A stretch of DNA of 6,298 bases from an uncultured Lachnobacterium sp. (GCA_900552085.1 URYB01000159.1:1-6298), one strand, 5' to 3'. Shown: positions 1 to 5,198, counted from the stretch's first letter. Made by a program: numbers and translations. Notes: a model not told the origin generated them from the sequence alone.

Positions 1-725
1 AACGCTGCTATCATGAGTCCAAGACGTACAAACGGACCTTCTGCCAGATGATCCAGTTCGTGATAAGATACATTTTCATACACCATCCCAAGTTCATCTT
101 CCAGTCTCTCGCCAAACATCAGCACTGCCAGGCAGATTGACGCTGCAGCCGGCACAACGATGCGACGGTTCTGCGGATGCAGGGCTTTCTCCAGTACGGG
201 CTGCTCCATATAGTATCCAATATAGAAAAACGGACCAAATACCAGTATGCGTGACAGGCACAGGAAATCACCGACATTTTTAAAATATCCTGCGGCCAGC
301 GCCAGAACAATGTTCACTACAAGAACCGGAAGCGGTCTGCATTTGCGAATCAAAGGTATTGTAAGATACCATACGATCATGGCGAACAGATACCATGGAG
401 CTCCACTTTGGGAAAAGAAATTAATCTCCACGAAATCTTCAAATCCACAGATTGCATATACAATCTGAATGGCTATGACGAACAAAACATATGCTTTAAT
501 CAGATACAGGATCTTTTTAAAATTATACTGTCCGTTTTTATATATCTTTTTTGCAAAATAACCGGAAACAAATACAAAGAGTGGCATATGAAATATATAA
601 ATCAGACGTTTTACTACAACAAGCGGATTATCTCCGTGAATCGGCAGCAGGAAATGTCCCAACACTACCAGAAATATTAATACTGCTTTTAAATTGTCAA
701 AAAAATAATCTCTCTCTTTTGTCAT
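1..725 (-). CDS. Membrane acyltransferase, family 3 (partial, C-terminus beyond the window)
   Basis: This is an open frame of 241 codons from ATG at 725-723 to the left edge, with no stop. The N-terminus MTKERDYFFDNLKAVLIF, then LVVLGH with D10 and H24, followed by IFHMPLFVFVSGYFAKK, is the signature of Acyl_transf_3 proteins (PF01757). The later stretch GAPWYLFAMIVWYLTIPLI resembles COG3594, the fucose-4-O-acetylase-like group. Several hydrophobic helices alternate with short basic loops, as expected for a polytopic inner-membrane protein. Family members transfer acetyl or other acyl groups to extracytoplasmic sugars or polysaccharides; the substrate here cannot be told. The start is supported by AGGTG seven bases upstream and by a strong promoter at 757-785. 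The gene is divergent from glmS and encodes no other visible partner. Family assignment is firm; the specific reaction is inference. Confidence 0.85.
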   Translation of the reverse strand, partial: MTKERDYFFDNLKAVLIFLVVLGHFLLPIHGDNPLVVVKRLIYIFHMPLFVFVSGYFAKKIYKNGQYNFKKILYLIKAYVLFVIAIQIVYAICGFEDFVEINFFSQSGAPWYLFAMIVWYLTIPLIRKCRPLPVLVVNIVLALAAGYFKNVGDFLCLSRILVFGPFFYIGYYMEQPVLEKALHPQNRRIVVPAAASICLAVLMFGERLEDELGMVYENVSYHELDHLAEGPFVRLGLMIAA

Positions 726-756
726 ACGCTTACACCTGCCCTAAACAACTTTCCGT

Positions 757-785
757 ATTATAGTCCCTTCCACAGATTTTGGCAA
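757..785 (-). promoter_or_regulatory. Sigma-A type promoter of the acyltransferase gene
   Basis: Read on the minus strand there is a TTGCCA -35 box (785-780), a 17-base spacer and a perfect TATAAT -10 box (762-757). Transcription would begin near 750, leaving a leader of about 25 bases that carries the AGGTG ribosome binding site before the ATG at 725. Eleven of twelve hexamer positions match the vegetative consensus, so this is the clearest promoter in the window. Confidence 0.75.
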
Positions 786-898
786 CATTTTGGCTTTTTC
801 TCTACTTAATGACGAATAATGCATTTTTTTGCTTTTAAATTTTGTCACTTTTTCAACTGCCAAATTTCATGAATTTTCAATACAAAAGTCACAATTAT

Positions 899-908
899 AT
901 GTTAGAAT
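899..908 (+). promoter_or_regulatory. Probable extended -10 promoter of glmS
   Basis: TAGAAT (903-908) is preceded by TG at 900-901, giving an extended -10 element. No good -35 hexamer lies at the usual distance (880-885 reads ATACAA), which extended -10 promoters tolerate. Transcription would start near 914-916, about 46 bases ahead of the ribozyme cleavage point, giving a leader of about 220 bases. The placement fits the ribozyme well, but the promoter itself is inferred. Confidence 0.45.
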
Positions 909-960
909 AGAGGCGTCTGAAAATTCAGGAGGTTTCGGATTTCGAAAAGTTAAAAACTTT

Positions 961-1098
961 AGCGCTACGCATCAGCAGGGGAAGCCTGTTGGTTCACGAG
1001 GTATCAGGTCGTCGAAAATTCAGCGGATGCCTGGTCGTAGATACGGACTGCGTAATATAACTACAAATATGATGGAGACGTCAAAACAAAAGGTTATA
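961..1098 (+). ncRNA. glmS ribozyme (glucosamine-6-phosphate-activated self-cleaving RNA)
   Basis: The element lies directly upstream of glmS and shows the conserved core in order: AGCGC at the cleavage site (961-965), ACGAGG (996-1001), and TCGAAAATTC followed by AGCGGATGCC (1012-1031). By homology, cleavage falls between A961 and G962. The helices can be drawn: P1 pairs 971-979 with 985-993; P2 pairs 1003-1008 with 1030-1035; P3 pairs 1056-1062 with 1092-1098; and P4 (1070-1074 with 1079-1083) is capped by a GAGA tetraloop. Compared with the Bacillus subtilis sequence as I remember it, the core pairing CGCC/GGCG has become CGCU/AGCG (963-966 with 1022-1025), a compensated change. The family binds glucosamine-6-phosphate as a cofactor and cleaves the glmS mRNA, which is then degraded. 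No self-cleavage defect is apparent. Confidence 0.93.
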
Positions 1099-1127
1099 AT
1101 CCGTAAATGAATAATGAATTGAATAAT

Positions 1128-1132
1128 GGAGG
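1128..1132 (+). promoter_or_regulatory. Ribosome binding site of glmS
   Basis: GGAGG lies six bases before the ATG at 1139 and fixes the start. It sits about 30 bases beyond the last ribozyme helix, so it is outside the folded core. This fits control by cleavage and mRNA decay rather than by hiding the ribosome site. Confidence 0.85.
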
Positions 1133-1138
1133 TTCACT

Positions 1139-2953
1139 ATGTGTGGAATTATAGGTTTTACTGGTAATATAAAGGCACAGGACATTTTATTGACTGGTTT
1201 GGAAAAATTAGAGTACCGTGGCTACGACAGTGCCGGAATCGCTTACTTTAAGGAGAACGGAAAAATTTCGATTCGAAAGACAGCCGGAAAAGTAAAAGAT
1301 TTACGTGCGATCTGTGATGATAACGATGCGACCTGCGGTATCGGTCATACCCGTTGGGCAACGCACGGTGGTGTAACCAATGCCAATGCGCATCCTCATA
1401 AGTCCGGAAGCGTATCTTTGATCCACAACGGAATCATTGAGAATTATCACGAACTTGCAACAACATACGAGCTGGAGGATCGCCTGATTTCCGAGACGGA
1501 CACCGAAGTTGCTGCTGCGCTTTTTGATAAATTCTATGATGGAGAGAATCCTATTGAAGCGATCAAAGAAGTGATTCCTCTTCTGAAAGGTTCTTTCGCA
1601 TTTTGTATTATGTTCGAAAATCGTCCGGGTGTTATCTATGCAGTCCGCAATGTCAGCCCAATGGTTGCTGCAACCAGCAAAGAAGGTTCCTTTATTGCAT
1701 CCGATCTGACCGCATTTATCGAGTACAGCAAACGCTATTTTATCGTTCCGGAGTATGCAATCCTGACAATGGAAGCCAACAAGATTGATTTACAGGATCT
1801 CAACGGAAATACGATTGAGCCGGAATTTTTAGAGGTTGACTGGGATATGACTGCCGCACAGAAAGAAGGCTACCCTACTTTCATGCTCAAGGAAATCAAT
1901 GAGCAGCCAGCAGCAATCAACCGTACCATCATGCCACGTATCAAAGATGGCTTACCAAGTTTTGAAGAAGATGGTATTCCGGATTCTTTCTTTGCAGACT
2001 GCAATGATATTACCATCGTTGCCTGTGGTACTGCTATGTATGCCGGAATGGTCGGCAAGACATTGATGCAGGATATCCTTGGCATCCCGGTTACTGTTGC
2101 AATCGCATCCGAGTTCCGTTACGAGCGTCCGGTCATCACTGACAAGAGTGTTGTCATCGTTGTCTCCCAGTCCGGAGAGACCATCGATACATTAGAAGCT
2201 CTGCGCCTTGCAAAGACAAAGACGAATAAGACTCTTTCTATTGTAAATGTAAAAGGTTCTTCTATCGCAAGAGAAAGCAACTATGTATTATATACACATG
2301 CCGGTCCGGAGATTGCTGTTGCAAGTACCAAGGCATACACCGTTCAGGCCGCTGCATTCTATCTTCTGACCTGCAAACTTGCACTGGTTCAGAACGCAAT
2401 GAGTGAGGCAGATGCCCGCGCATTTATCAGTAATCTGGAAAATGTCAGCGACAACATCGCAGAAGTATTAAAGCTTTCCGATAAGGTAGAACAACTGACA
2501 AAGCGTATGCTCAACGCTTCCCACACGTTCTTTATCGGCCGTGGAAGCGACTACACACTTTCTATGGAAGGTGCATTAAAATTAAAAGAAATTTCTTATA
2601 TTCATGCAGAGGCTTATGCCGCCGGCGAGTTAAAGCATGGAACGATCGCGCTCATCAGCGAAGGCGTTCCTGTTATTGCACTTGCAACACAAAGCCACGT
2701 ATATAACAAAGTTATTTCCAATATCCGTGAGGTAAAAGCAAGAGGTGCATACGTTATCCTGCTTAGCATGGATGAGAAAATCACAGATGCAACTATCTGC
2801 GATACACATATCTCTCTTCCAAAAGTTCCGGAACAGTTCGCTGTATTTGAAGCAGTTGTCATTCTCCAGATGATTGCTTACTTTACATCAACCGGTAAGG
2901 GTCTCAACGCAGATCAGCCAAGAAACCTTGCAAAATCTGTAACCGTAGAATAA
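1139..2953 (+). CDS. glmS: Glutamine--fructose-6-phosphate aminotransferase (isomerizing)
   Basis: Complete at 604 residues, the usual size (about 600-610). It converts fructose-6-phosphate and glutamine to glucosamine-6-phosphate and glutamate, the first committed step to UDP-GlcNAc for peptidoglycan, in the cytoplasm. The N-terminal glutaminase domain (about 2-220) begins MCGIIGFTGN, with C2 as the nucleophile after Met removal. It also has the family motifs TRWATHGG (71-78), HNGIIENY (96-103) and ETDTEV (119-124). Two SIS sugar-isomerase domains follow, roughly 285-425 and 455-590, with SQSGET (343-348) and VASTKAY (394-400). E484, H500 and K599 correspond to Escherichia coli E488, H504 and K603 at a constant offset, so all catalytic residues are present. 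The C-terminus, PRNLAKSVTVE, is canonical. The start is set by GGAGG six bases upstream. The gene should be controlled by the ribozyme at 961-1098. It appears monocistronic, with a terminator at 2997-3026. Confidence 0.98.
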   Translation: MCGIIGFTGNIKAQDILLTGLEKLEYRGYDSAGIAYFKENGKISIRKTAGKVKDLRAICDDNDATCGIGHTRWATHGGVTNANAHPHKSGSVSLIHNGIIENYHELATTYELEDRLISETDTEVAAALFDKFYDGENPIEAIKEVIPLLKGSFAFCIMFENRPGVIYAVRNVSPMVAATSKEGSFIASDLTAFIEYSKRYFIVPEYAILTMEANKIDLQDLNGNTIEPEFLEVDWDMTAAQKEGYPTFMLKEINEQPAAINRTIMPRIKDGLPSFEEDGIPDSFFADCNDITIVACGTAMYAGMVGKTLMQDILGIPVTVAIASEFRYERPVITDKSVVIVVSQSGETIDTLEALRLAKTKTNKTLSIVNVKGSSIARESNYVLYTHAGPEIAVASTKAYTVQAAAFYLLTCKLALVQNAMSEADARAFISNLENVSDNIAEVLKLSDKVEQLTKRMLNASHTFFIGRGSDYTLSMEGALKLKEISYIHAEAYAAGELKHGTIALISEGVPVIALATQSHVYNKVISNIREVKARGAYVILLSMDEKITDATICDTHISLPKVPEQFAVFEAVVILQMIAYFTSTGKGLNADQPRNLAKSVTVE

Positions 2954-2989
2954 ATGTAACTGTAAAACAAATGTAACCGTAAAATAAAA
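2939..2989 (+). repeat. Three tandem copies of a degenerate 17-bp repeat spanning the glmS stop codon
   Basis: Units at 2939-2955, 2956-2972 and 2973-2989 all begin GTAAC and share the pattern GTAACYGTARAAYAAAW. Unit 2 differs from unit 1 at three positions and unit 3 at two. Unit 1 encodes the final T-V-E and the stop codon of GlmS; units 2 and 3 are non-coding. The pattern suggests a local duplication of the gene end, for example by replication slippage, that left the protein unchanged. Confidence 0.75.
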
Positions 2990-2996
2990 ACATTCT

Positions 2997-3026
2997 GAGG
3001 CACATGCGAAAGCATGTGTCTCTTTT
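2997..3026 (+). terminator. Rho-independent terminator of glmS
   Basis: An 11-bp stem (2997-3007 with 3012-3022, including one G-U pair) is closed by a GAAA tetraloop and followed by TTTT. It ends 32 bases before the next start codon. The short T-run may allow some readthrough into the downstream gene. Confidence 0.85.
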
Positions 3027-3058
3027 GACAAATTCGCAACGAAAGGGGATTCATTCTT

Positions 3059-4240
3059 ATGAAAAATATGAAAAAGATTCTAGCAAGCACGGCACTTGTG
3101 CTCTCTCTTCTGCTCCCGCAGAATATATCTGCCGCAGTCACTCCGATAAATACAACAACCATCACGAGCATTATAGATACTTCGAGTGTGCCGGCTTCCT
3201 CTTCCTACACGATTCCTACCGGAGAATATGCAAATGTTGTATCTTTTTCCATCACTCAGCCATCCTATGTCTATGTTTCTGCCTATTCTACCGTGAAATC
3301 TACTTATCTGAATGGAGGAAATATCGATATTTTTGCAGTCTATTCGGATGAAGGCTGTACCAGACCGGTTGCTGGCGACAGTTCCAGTAAAGTAGATGCA
3401 AATAAAAGAACCGACAAATATCTTTGTCTCGAAGCAGGAACTTATTACATTAAATTCGGCAAAAATCCGGGAGCACTTCTGAATAATAAAAGTTCTGGTA
3501 CCTTCACACTCTCCGTTGGTGCCCAGCCTTTGGATGTCACTGTATCCAAAAATGCCTCTTTGGATACGGCACAAAAAATTGCCACAGATAAGTTGCAGAC
3601 AAGCCTTTTATCAAATGGCACCCGCAGCTTGTGGGTCACCTTCGAAGTACCATCCAAGACCACGGCAAACATCCAGACTTCTCTTGCCAATCCACTAAGT
3701 ACCGACAAAATGCCTTGCGTGGAATCTGCCGTGACCTTATATGATGCAAACTATAAAGTCATCAAAGACTGGAACATTCCAAACCGTTACTATGAGACTT
3801 CCAATTCCGGTTCTTTATCTCTTGCCAGTGGAACCTATTATCTGAAAGTATCCGGTGACGAGCATTATCTCATCAATAAATACGGTGATGTATTAAGAGA
3901 AAATACAGAAGCAAACTTTGGTATCGTAAACATGAAAATTACGACACTGAAAAAGACATCCATTTCCAAACTTGCCAATGTGAAAGGGAAGAAAGCAAAA
4001 GTTTCTTACAAAAAAGTAGCCAATGCAAAGGGATATGAGGTTCAATACTCGACAAGCAAAAAGTTTTCGCAAAATGTGAAAACAAAAAATGCTGGCACTA
4101 AGACTAGTGTTACACTTTCGAAGCTGACGAAAAAGAAGACTTATTATGTGCGTGTCCGTGCATATATCATAGATGGGAATGGGCAAAAGGAACTTGTTTC
4201 TGCATGGAGTACCACAAAAAAAATTACCATTAAAAAGTAA
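3059..4240 (+). CDS. Secreted protein with two PPC-like beta domains and a C-terminal Fn3-like domain
   Basis: This 393-residue protein has no recognised catalytic motif. Residues 1-26 form a Sec signal peptide: basic MKNMKK, a hydrophobic core at 7-20, and likely signal peptidase I cleavage after ISA (25) or A26. Two similar beta-rich segments follow, about 40-155 and 160-292. Each ends in a related motif, AGTYYIKFG (126-134) and SGTYYLKVSG (257-266), which resembles bacterial pre-peptidase C-terminal (PPC) domains and suggests an internal duplication. Residues about 300-393 match the lysine-rich Fn3 domain of Clostridia, with AKGYEVQYSTSKKF, TYYVRVRAY and SAWST. There is no LPXTG motif or obvious membrane anchor, so release, or binding to the wall through the basic C-terminus, is likely. 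The first ATG is preferred because AAAGGGG lies ten bases upstream; the in-frame ATG at 3068 would be too distant. Binding of a glycan or protein is plausible but unproven. Confidence 0.85.
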   Translation: MKNMKKILASTALVLSLLLPQNISAAVTPINTTTITSIIDTSSVPASSSYTIPTGEYANVVSFSITQPSYVYVSAYSTVKSTYLNGGNIDIFAVYSDEGCTRPVAGDSSSKVDANKRTDKYLCLEAGTYYIKFGKNPGALLNNKSSGTFTLSVGAQPLDVTVSKNASLDTAQKIATDKLQTSLLSNGTRSLWVTFEVPSKTTANIQTSLANPLSTDKMPCVESAVTLYDANYKVIKDWNIPNRYYETSNSGSLSLASGTYYLKVSGDEHYLINKYGDVLRENTEANFGIVNMKITTLKKTSISKLANVKGKKAKVSYKKVANAKGYEVQYSTSKKFSQNVKTKNAGTKTSVTLSKLTKKKTYYVRVRAYIIDGNGQKELVSAWSTTKKITIKK

Positions 4241-4249
4241 AAGACCGAC

Positions 4250-4277
4250 AGGACTGCCATTATATGGCGGTCCTTTT
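4250..4277 (+). terminator. Rho-independent terminator of the secreted-protein gene
   Basis: An 11-bp stem (4250-4260 with 4264-4274, one G-U pair) with a TAT loop is followed by a T-run, ten bases after the stop codon. It isolates the gene from the mobile element that begins about 35 bases further on. Confidence 0.88.
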
Positions 4278-4300
4278 CTGTAGTGTCTGTAAGCATGCTT

Positions 4301-4311
4301 TTCTGCCAGAA
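4301..4311 (+). repeat. Left 11-bp direct repeat, probable target-site duplication
   Basis: TTCTGCCAGAA here is repeated exactly, in the same orientation, at 4853-4863. The repeat stops abruptly on both sides. The sequence is itself a palindrome around its central base, so it could also be the outer end of the inverted repeats. The central C matches as a direct repeat but not as an inverted one, which favours duplication of a palindromic target on insertion. Confidence 0.65.
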
Positions 4312-4347
4312 CCAACTGTCCTTTTGGCACTAGTTATTCAGAATTAG
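4312..4347 (+). repeat. Left terminal inverted repeat
   Basis: The 36 bases starting CCAACT and ending GAATTAG match the reverse complement of 4817-4852 at 31 of 36 positions. The longest exact block is CTTTTGGCACTAGTTAT. Three of the five mismatches are adjacent (repeat positions 7-9). Confidence 0.88.
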
Positions 4348-4359
4348 AAATTGACCGAC

Positions 4360-4375
4360 TCCCTTGCGTGAGGGA
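4360..4375 (+). repeat. Small hairpin near the left end of the element
   Basis: TCCCT (4360-4364) pairs with AGGGA (4371-4375) around a six-base loop. It is GC-rich within an otherwise AT-rich element and lies between hexamers that could form a promoter (TTGACC at 4351, GATACT at 4374). Confidence 0.55.
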
Positions 4376-4377
4376 TA

Positions 4378-4399
4378 CTTCTTGTCCGACGGCAAGAAG
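4378..4399 (+). repeat. Nine-base-pair hairpin near the left end of the element
   Basis: CTTCTTGTC (4378-4386) pairs with GGCAAGAAG (4391-4399) around a CGAC tetraloop, with one G-T(U) pair. No T-run follows, so it is not an ordinary terminator. It could be a structured transposase site or part of an RNA. Confidence 0.65.
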
Positions 4400-4449
4400 A
4401 CTGCAAAATCAGAAATGTTTCAACAAAAACTCGAAATTATGAAATCACA

Positions 4450-4736
4450 TGGACATATGCAAAAAATCACTCTACTATGTCCACCTTAAAGGACGATTTT
4501 GGACTAATACGAAAAATCATTGTAAAAATGTCCAGCTTCTGAAATCTTTTTGGACATATCTGATAAAAATTGTATCAACGTCCATTTTAACCGTTTTAAA
4601 TGGATATTACAGCATAAAAAATTTACCTATATCCATTCACATCAAAAAATGTGGACTTAAACTATTTTTTTCTTTCATATGTCCATATATACTCATAAAA
4701 CTGGATATTACTACTAACTATTTCTATCTATATCCA
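4450..4736. repeat. Six-unit periodic array of inverted TGGAY/RTCCA half-sites
   Basis: Six units, each TGGAY then 24-25 bases then RTCCA, occupy 4450-4483, 4500-4534, 4551-4584, 4601-4635, 4652-4685 and 4702-4736. Unit lengths alternate 34, 35, 34, 35, 34, 35 and every gap between units is exactly 16 bases, so unit starts step by 50, 51, 50, 51, 50. Interiors and gaps are AT-rich and mostly unlike each other. Half-sites agree within a unit: units 1, 2, 3 and 5 have TGGAC with GTCCA, and units 4 and 6 have TGGATAT with ATATCCA. RTCCA and the next TGGAY are 21 bp apart centre to centre, two helical turns. The array is not a CRISPR, since there is no long conserved repeat. A multi-site protein-binding region is the simplest reading. 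Confidence 0.88.
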
Positions 4737-4750
4737 ATCTCTTCATTTAT

Positions 4751-4795
4751 ACCTCTTGAATACCTCCTGAATACCTCTTGAATACCTCCCTGAAT
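4751..4795. repeat. Four 11-12-bp tandem repeats, ACCTCYTGAAT
   Basis: Units at 4751-4761, 4762-4772 and 4773-4783 (11 bp) and 4784-4795 (12 bp) have the form ACCTCYTGAAT, with a partial relative ACCTCCTAAT at 4812-4821 that runs into the right terminal repeat. On the minus strand each unit contains an AGGAGG or AGAGG core, like a ribosome binding site. No substantial reading frame follows on that strand. Confidence 0.88.
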
Positions 4796-4816
4796 ACTTT
4801 TTCTCCTAAACACCTC

Positions 4817-4852
4817 CTAATTTTGGATAACTAGTGCCAAAAGCCTAGTTGG
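4817..4852 (-). repeat. Right terminal inverted repeat
   Basis: This is the reverse-complement partner of 4312-4347 (31 of 36 matching), ending in AGTTGG. It is followed at once by the second copy of the 11-bp direct repeat. Confidence 0.88.
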
Positions 4853-4863
4853 TTCTGCCAGAA
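4853..4863 (+). repeat. Right 11-bp direct repeat, probable target-site duplication
   Basis: TTCTGCCAGAA is identical to 4301-4311. If it is a target-site duplication, the ancestral site had one copy between the secreted-protein terminator and the HPr terminator. Confidence 0.65.
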
Positions 4864-4885
4864 ATACACTCCAACACTCACTCCA

Positions 4886-4917
4886 ACAAAAGGCGCATGG
4901 TATAACCCATGCGCCTT
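4886..4917 (-). terminator. Rho-independent terminator of the HPr gene
   Basis: A perfect 11-bp GC-rich stem (4917-4907 with 4900-4890) with a six-base loop is followed on the minus strand by TTGTT, so that four Ts straddle the stem base. It begins 17 bases after the HPr stop. On the plus strand a T-run also follows after four bases (4922-4927), so it may work weakly in both directions. Confidence 0.85.
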
Positions 4918-4934
4918 CCACTTTTTTATATATT

Positions 4935-5198
4935 TTATTCGCCAAGTCCACTTTCAATCAGGTCAACCAATGTCTTTAAGTCGGCCTCTTCATTTTCTCC
5001 ATCACTGTGAACTTCCACTTCCGTTCCACATTTGATTCCAGCCGCCATAATGTTTAAAATACTTTTTACTGTGACCGTGCGGTCTCCCACAACCATTGTA
5101 ACATCGGATTTGCATTTTCCTGCCTCTTTTGCCAATACACCTGCTGGTCTTGCGTGAAGACCGGACGCATTCTTTATAACAATTTTCTGTGATACCAT
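4935..5198 (-). CDS. ptsH: Phosphocarrier protein HPr of the PTS
   Basis: This 87-residue cytoplasmic protein passes phosphate from enzyme I to the sugar-specific EIIA components of the phosphotransferase system. The active-site motif ASGLHARPAG places the phosphorylated histidine at H15, the canonical position. The regulatory serine lies at S46 in VKSILNIMAAGI, the site used by HPr kinase/phosphorylase in Firmicutes, so a role in catabolite repression through CcpA is possible. The length matches the family. The start at 5198 is chosen because AGGAGG lies eight bases upstream; an in-frame ATG at 5222 would add eight residues (MNIQEENT), put that ribosome site inside the gene, and shift H15 from its usual number. 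The gene follows the dehydrogenase on the same strand after 94 bases with no clear terminator between them, so cotranscription is possible. It could be a second, paralogous HPr. Confidence 0.95.
   Translation of the reverse strand: MVSQKIVIKNASGLHARPAGVLAKEAGKCKSDVTMVVGDRTVTVKSILNIMAAGIKCGTEVEVHSDGENEEADLKTLVDLIESGLGE

Larger units (their letters stand above)
4312..4852. mobile_element. Non-coding MITE-like element, 541 bp, unclassified
   Basis: The element is bounded by 36-bp imperfect terminal inverted repeats beginning CCAACT and by exact 11-bp direct repeats outside them. It holds no convincing gene. From left to right it contains the left terminal repeat, two GC-rich hairpins (4360-4375 and 4378-4399), a six-unit array of TGGAY/RTCCA half-sites (4450-4736), 11-bp tandem repeats (4751-4795) and the right terminal repeat. 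It lies between the terminators of two convergent genes, where insertion should be harmless. The architecture is that of a non-autonomous transposable element moved by a transposase encoded elsewhere. Direct repeats of 10-12 bp occur with IS4-family elements, but assignment to that family is speculation. I do not recognise the element. Confidence 0.7.

Noticed and set aside
829..1110. A 93-codon plus-strand frame over the glmS leader
   Set aside because: It lies entirely across the promoter and ribozyme, begins before the likely transcript start, and has no ribosome binding site.
3025..3054. A promoter for the secreted-protein gene beginning with a perfect TTGACA
   Set aside because: The best -10 candidates at 16-18 bases match at only two or three positions, and the -35 overlaps the terminator tail.
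3080..3574. A 164-codon minus-strand frame inside the secreted-protein gene
   Set aside because: It is antisense to a well-supported gene and its isoleucine/arginine/cysteine-rich product looks like a shadow of the sense codons.
4450..4736. CRISPR array
   Set aside because: The only repeated parts are 5-9-base half-sites in alternating orientation. There is no 24-37-base conserved repeat and no cas gene.
4449..4781. A 110-codon plus-strand reading frame across the half-site array
   Set aside because: It has no ribosome binding site, it tracks a DNA repeat whose 50/51-bp period is not a multiple of three, it ends in the tandem repeats, and its protein is low-complexity and unlike any family I know.
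4867..4887. Two copies of CACTCCAAC, 12 bases apart
   Set aside because: This is a short direct repeat just outside the mobile element, with no evident function; chance or slippage is enough.
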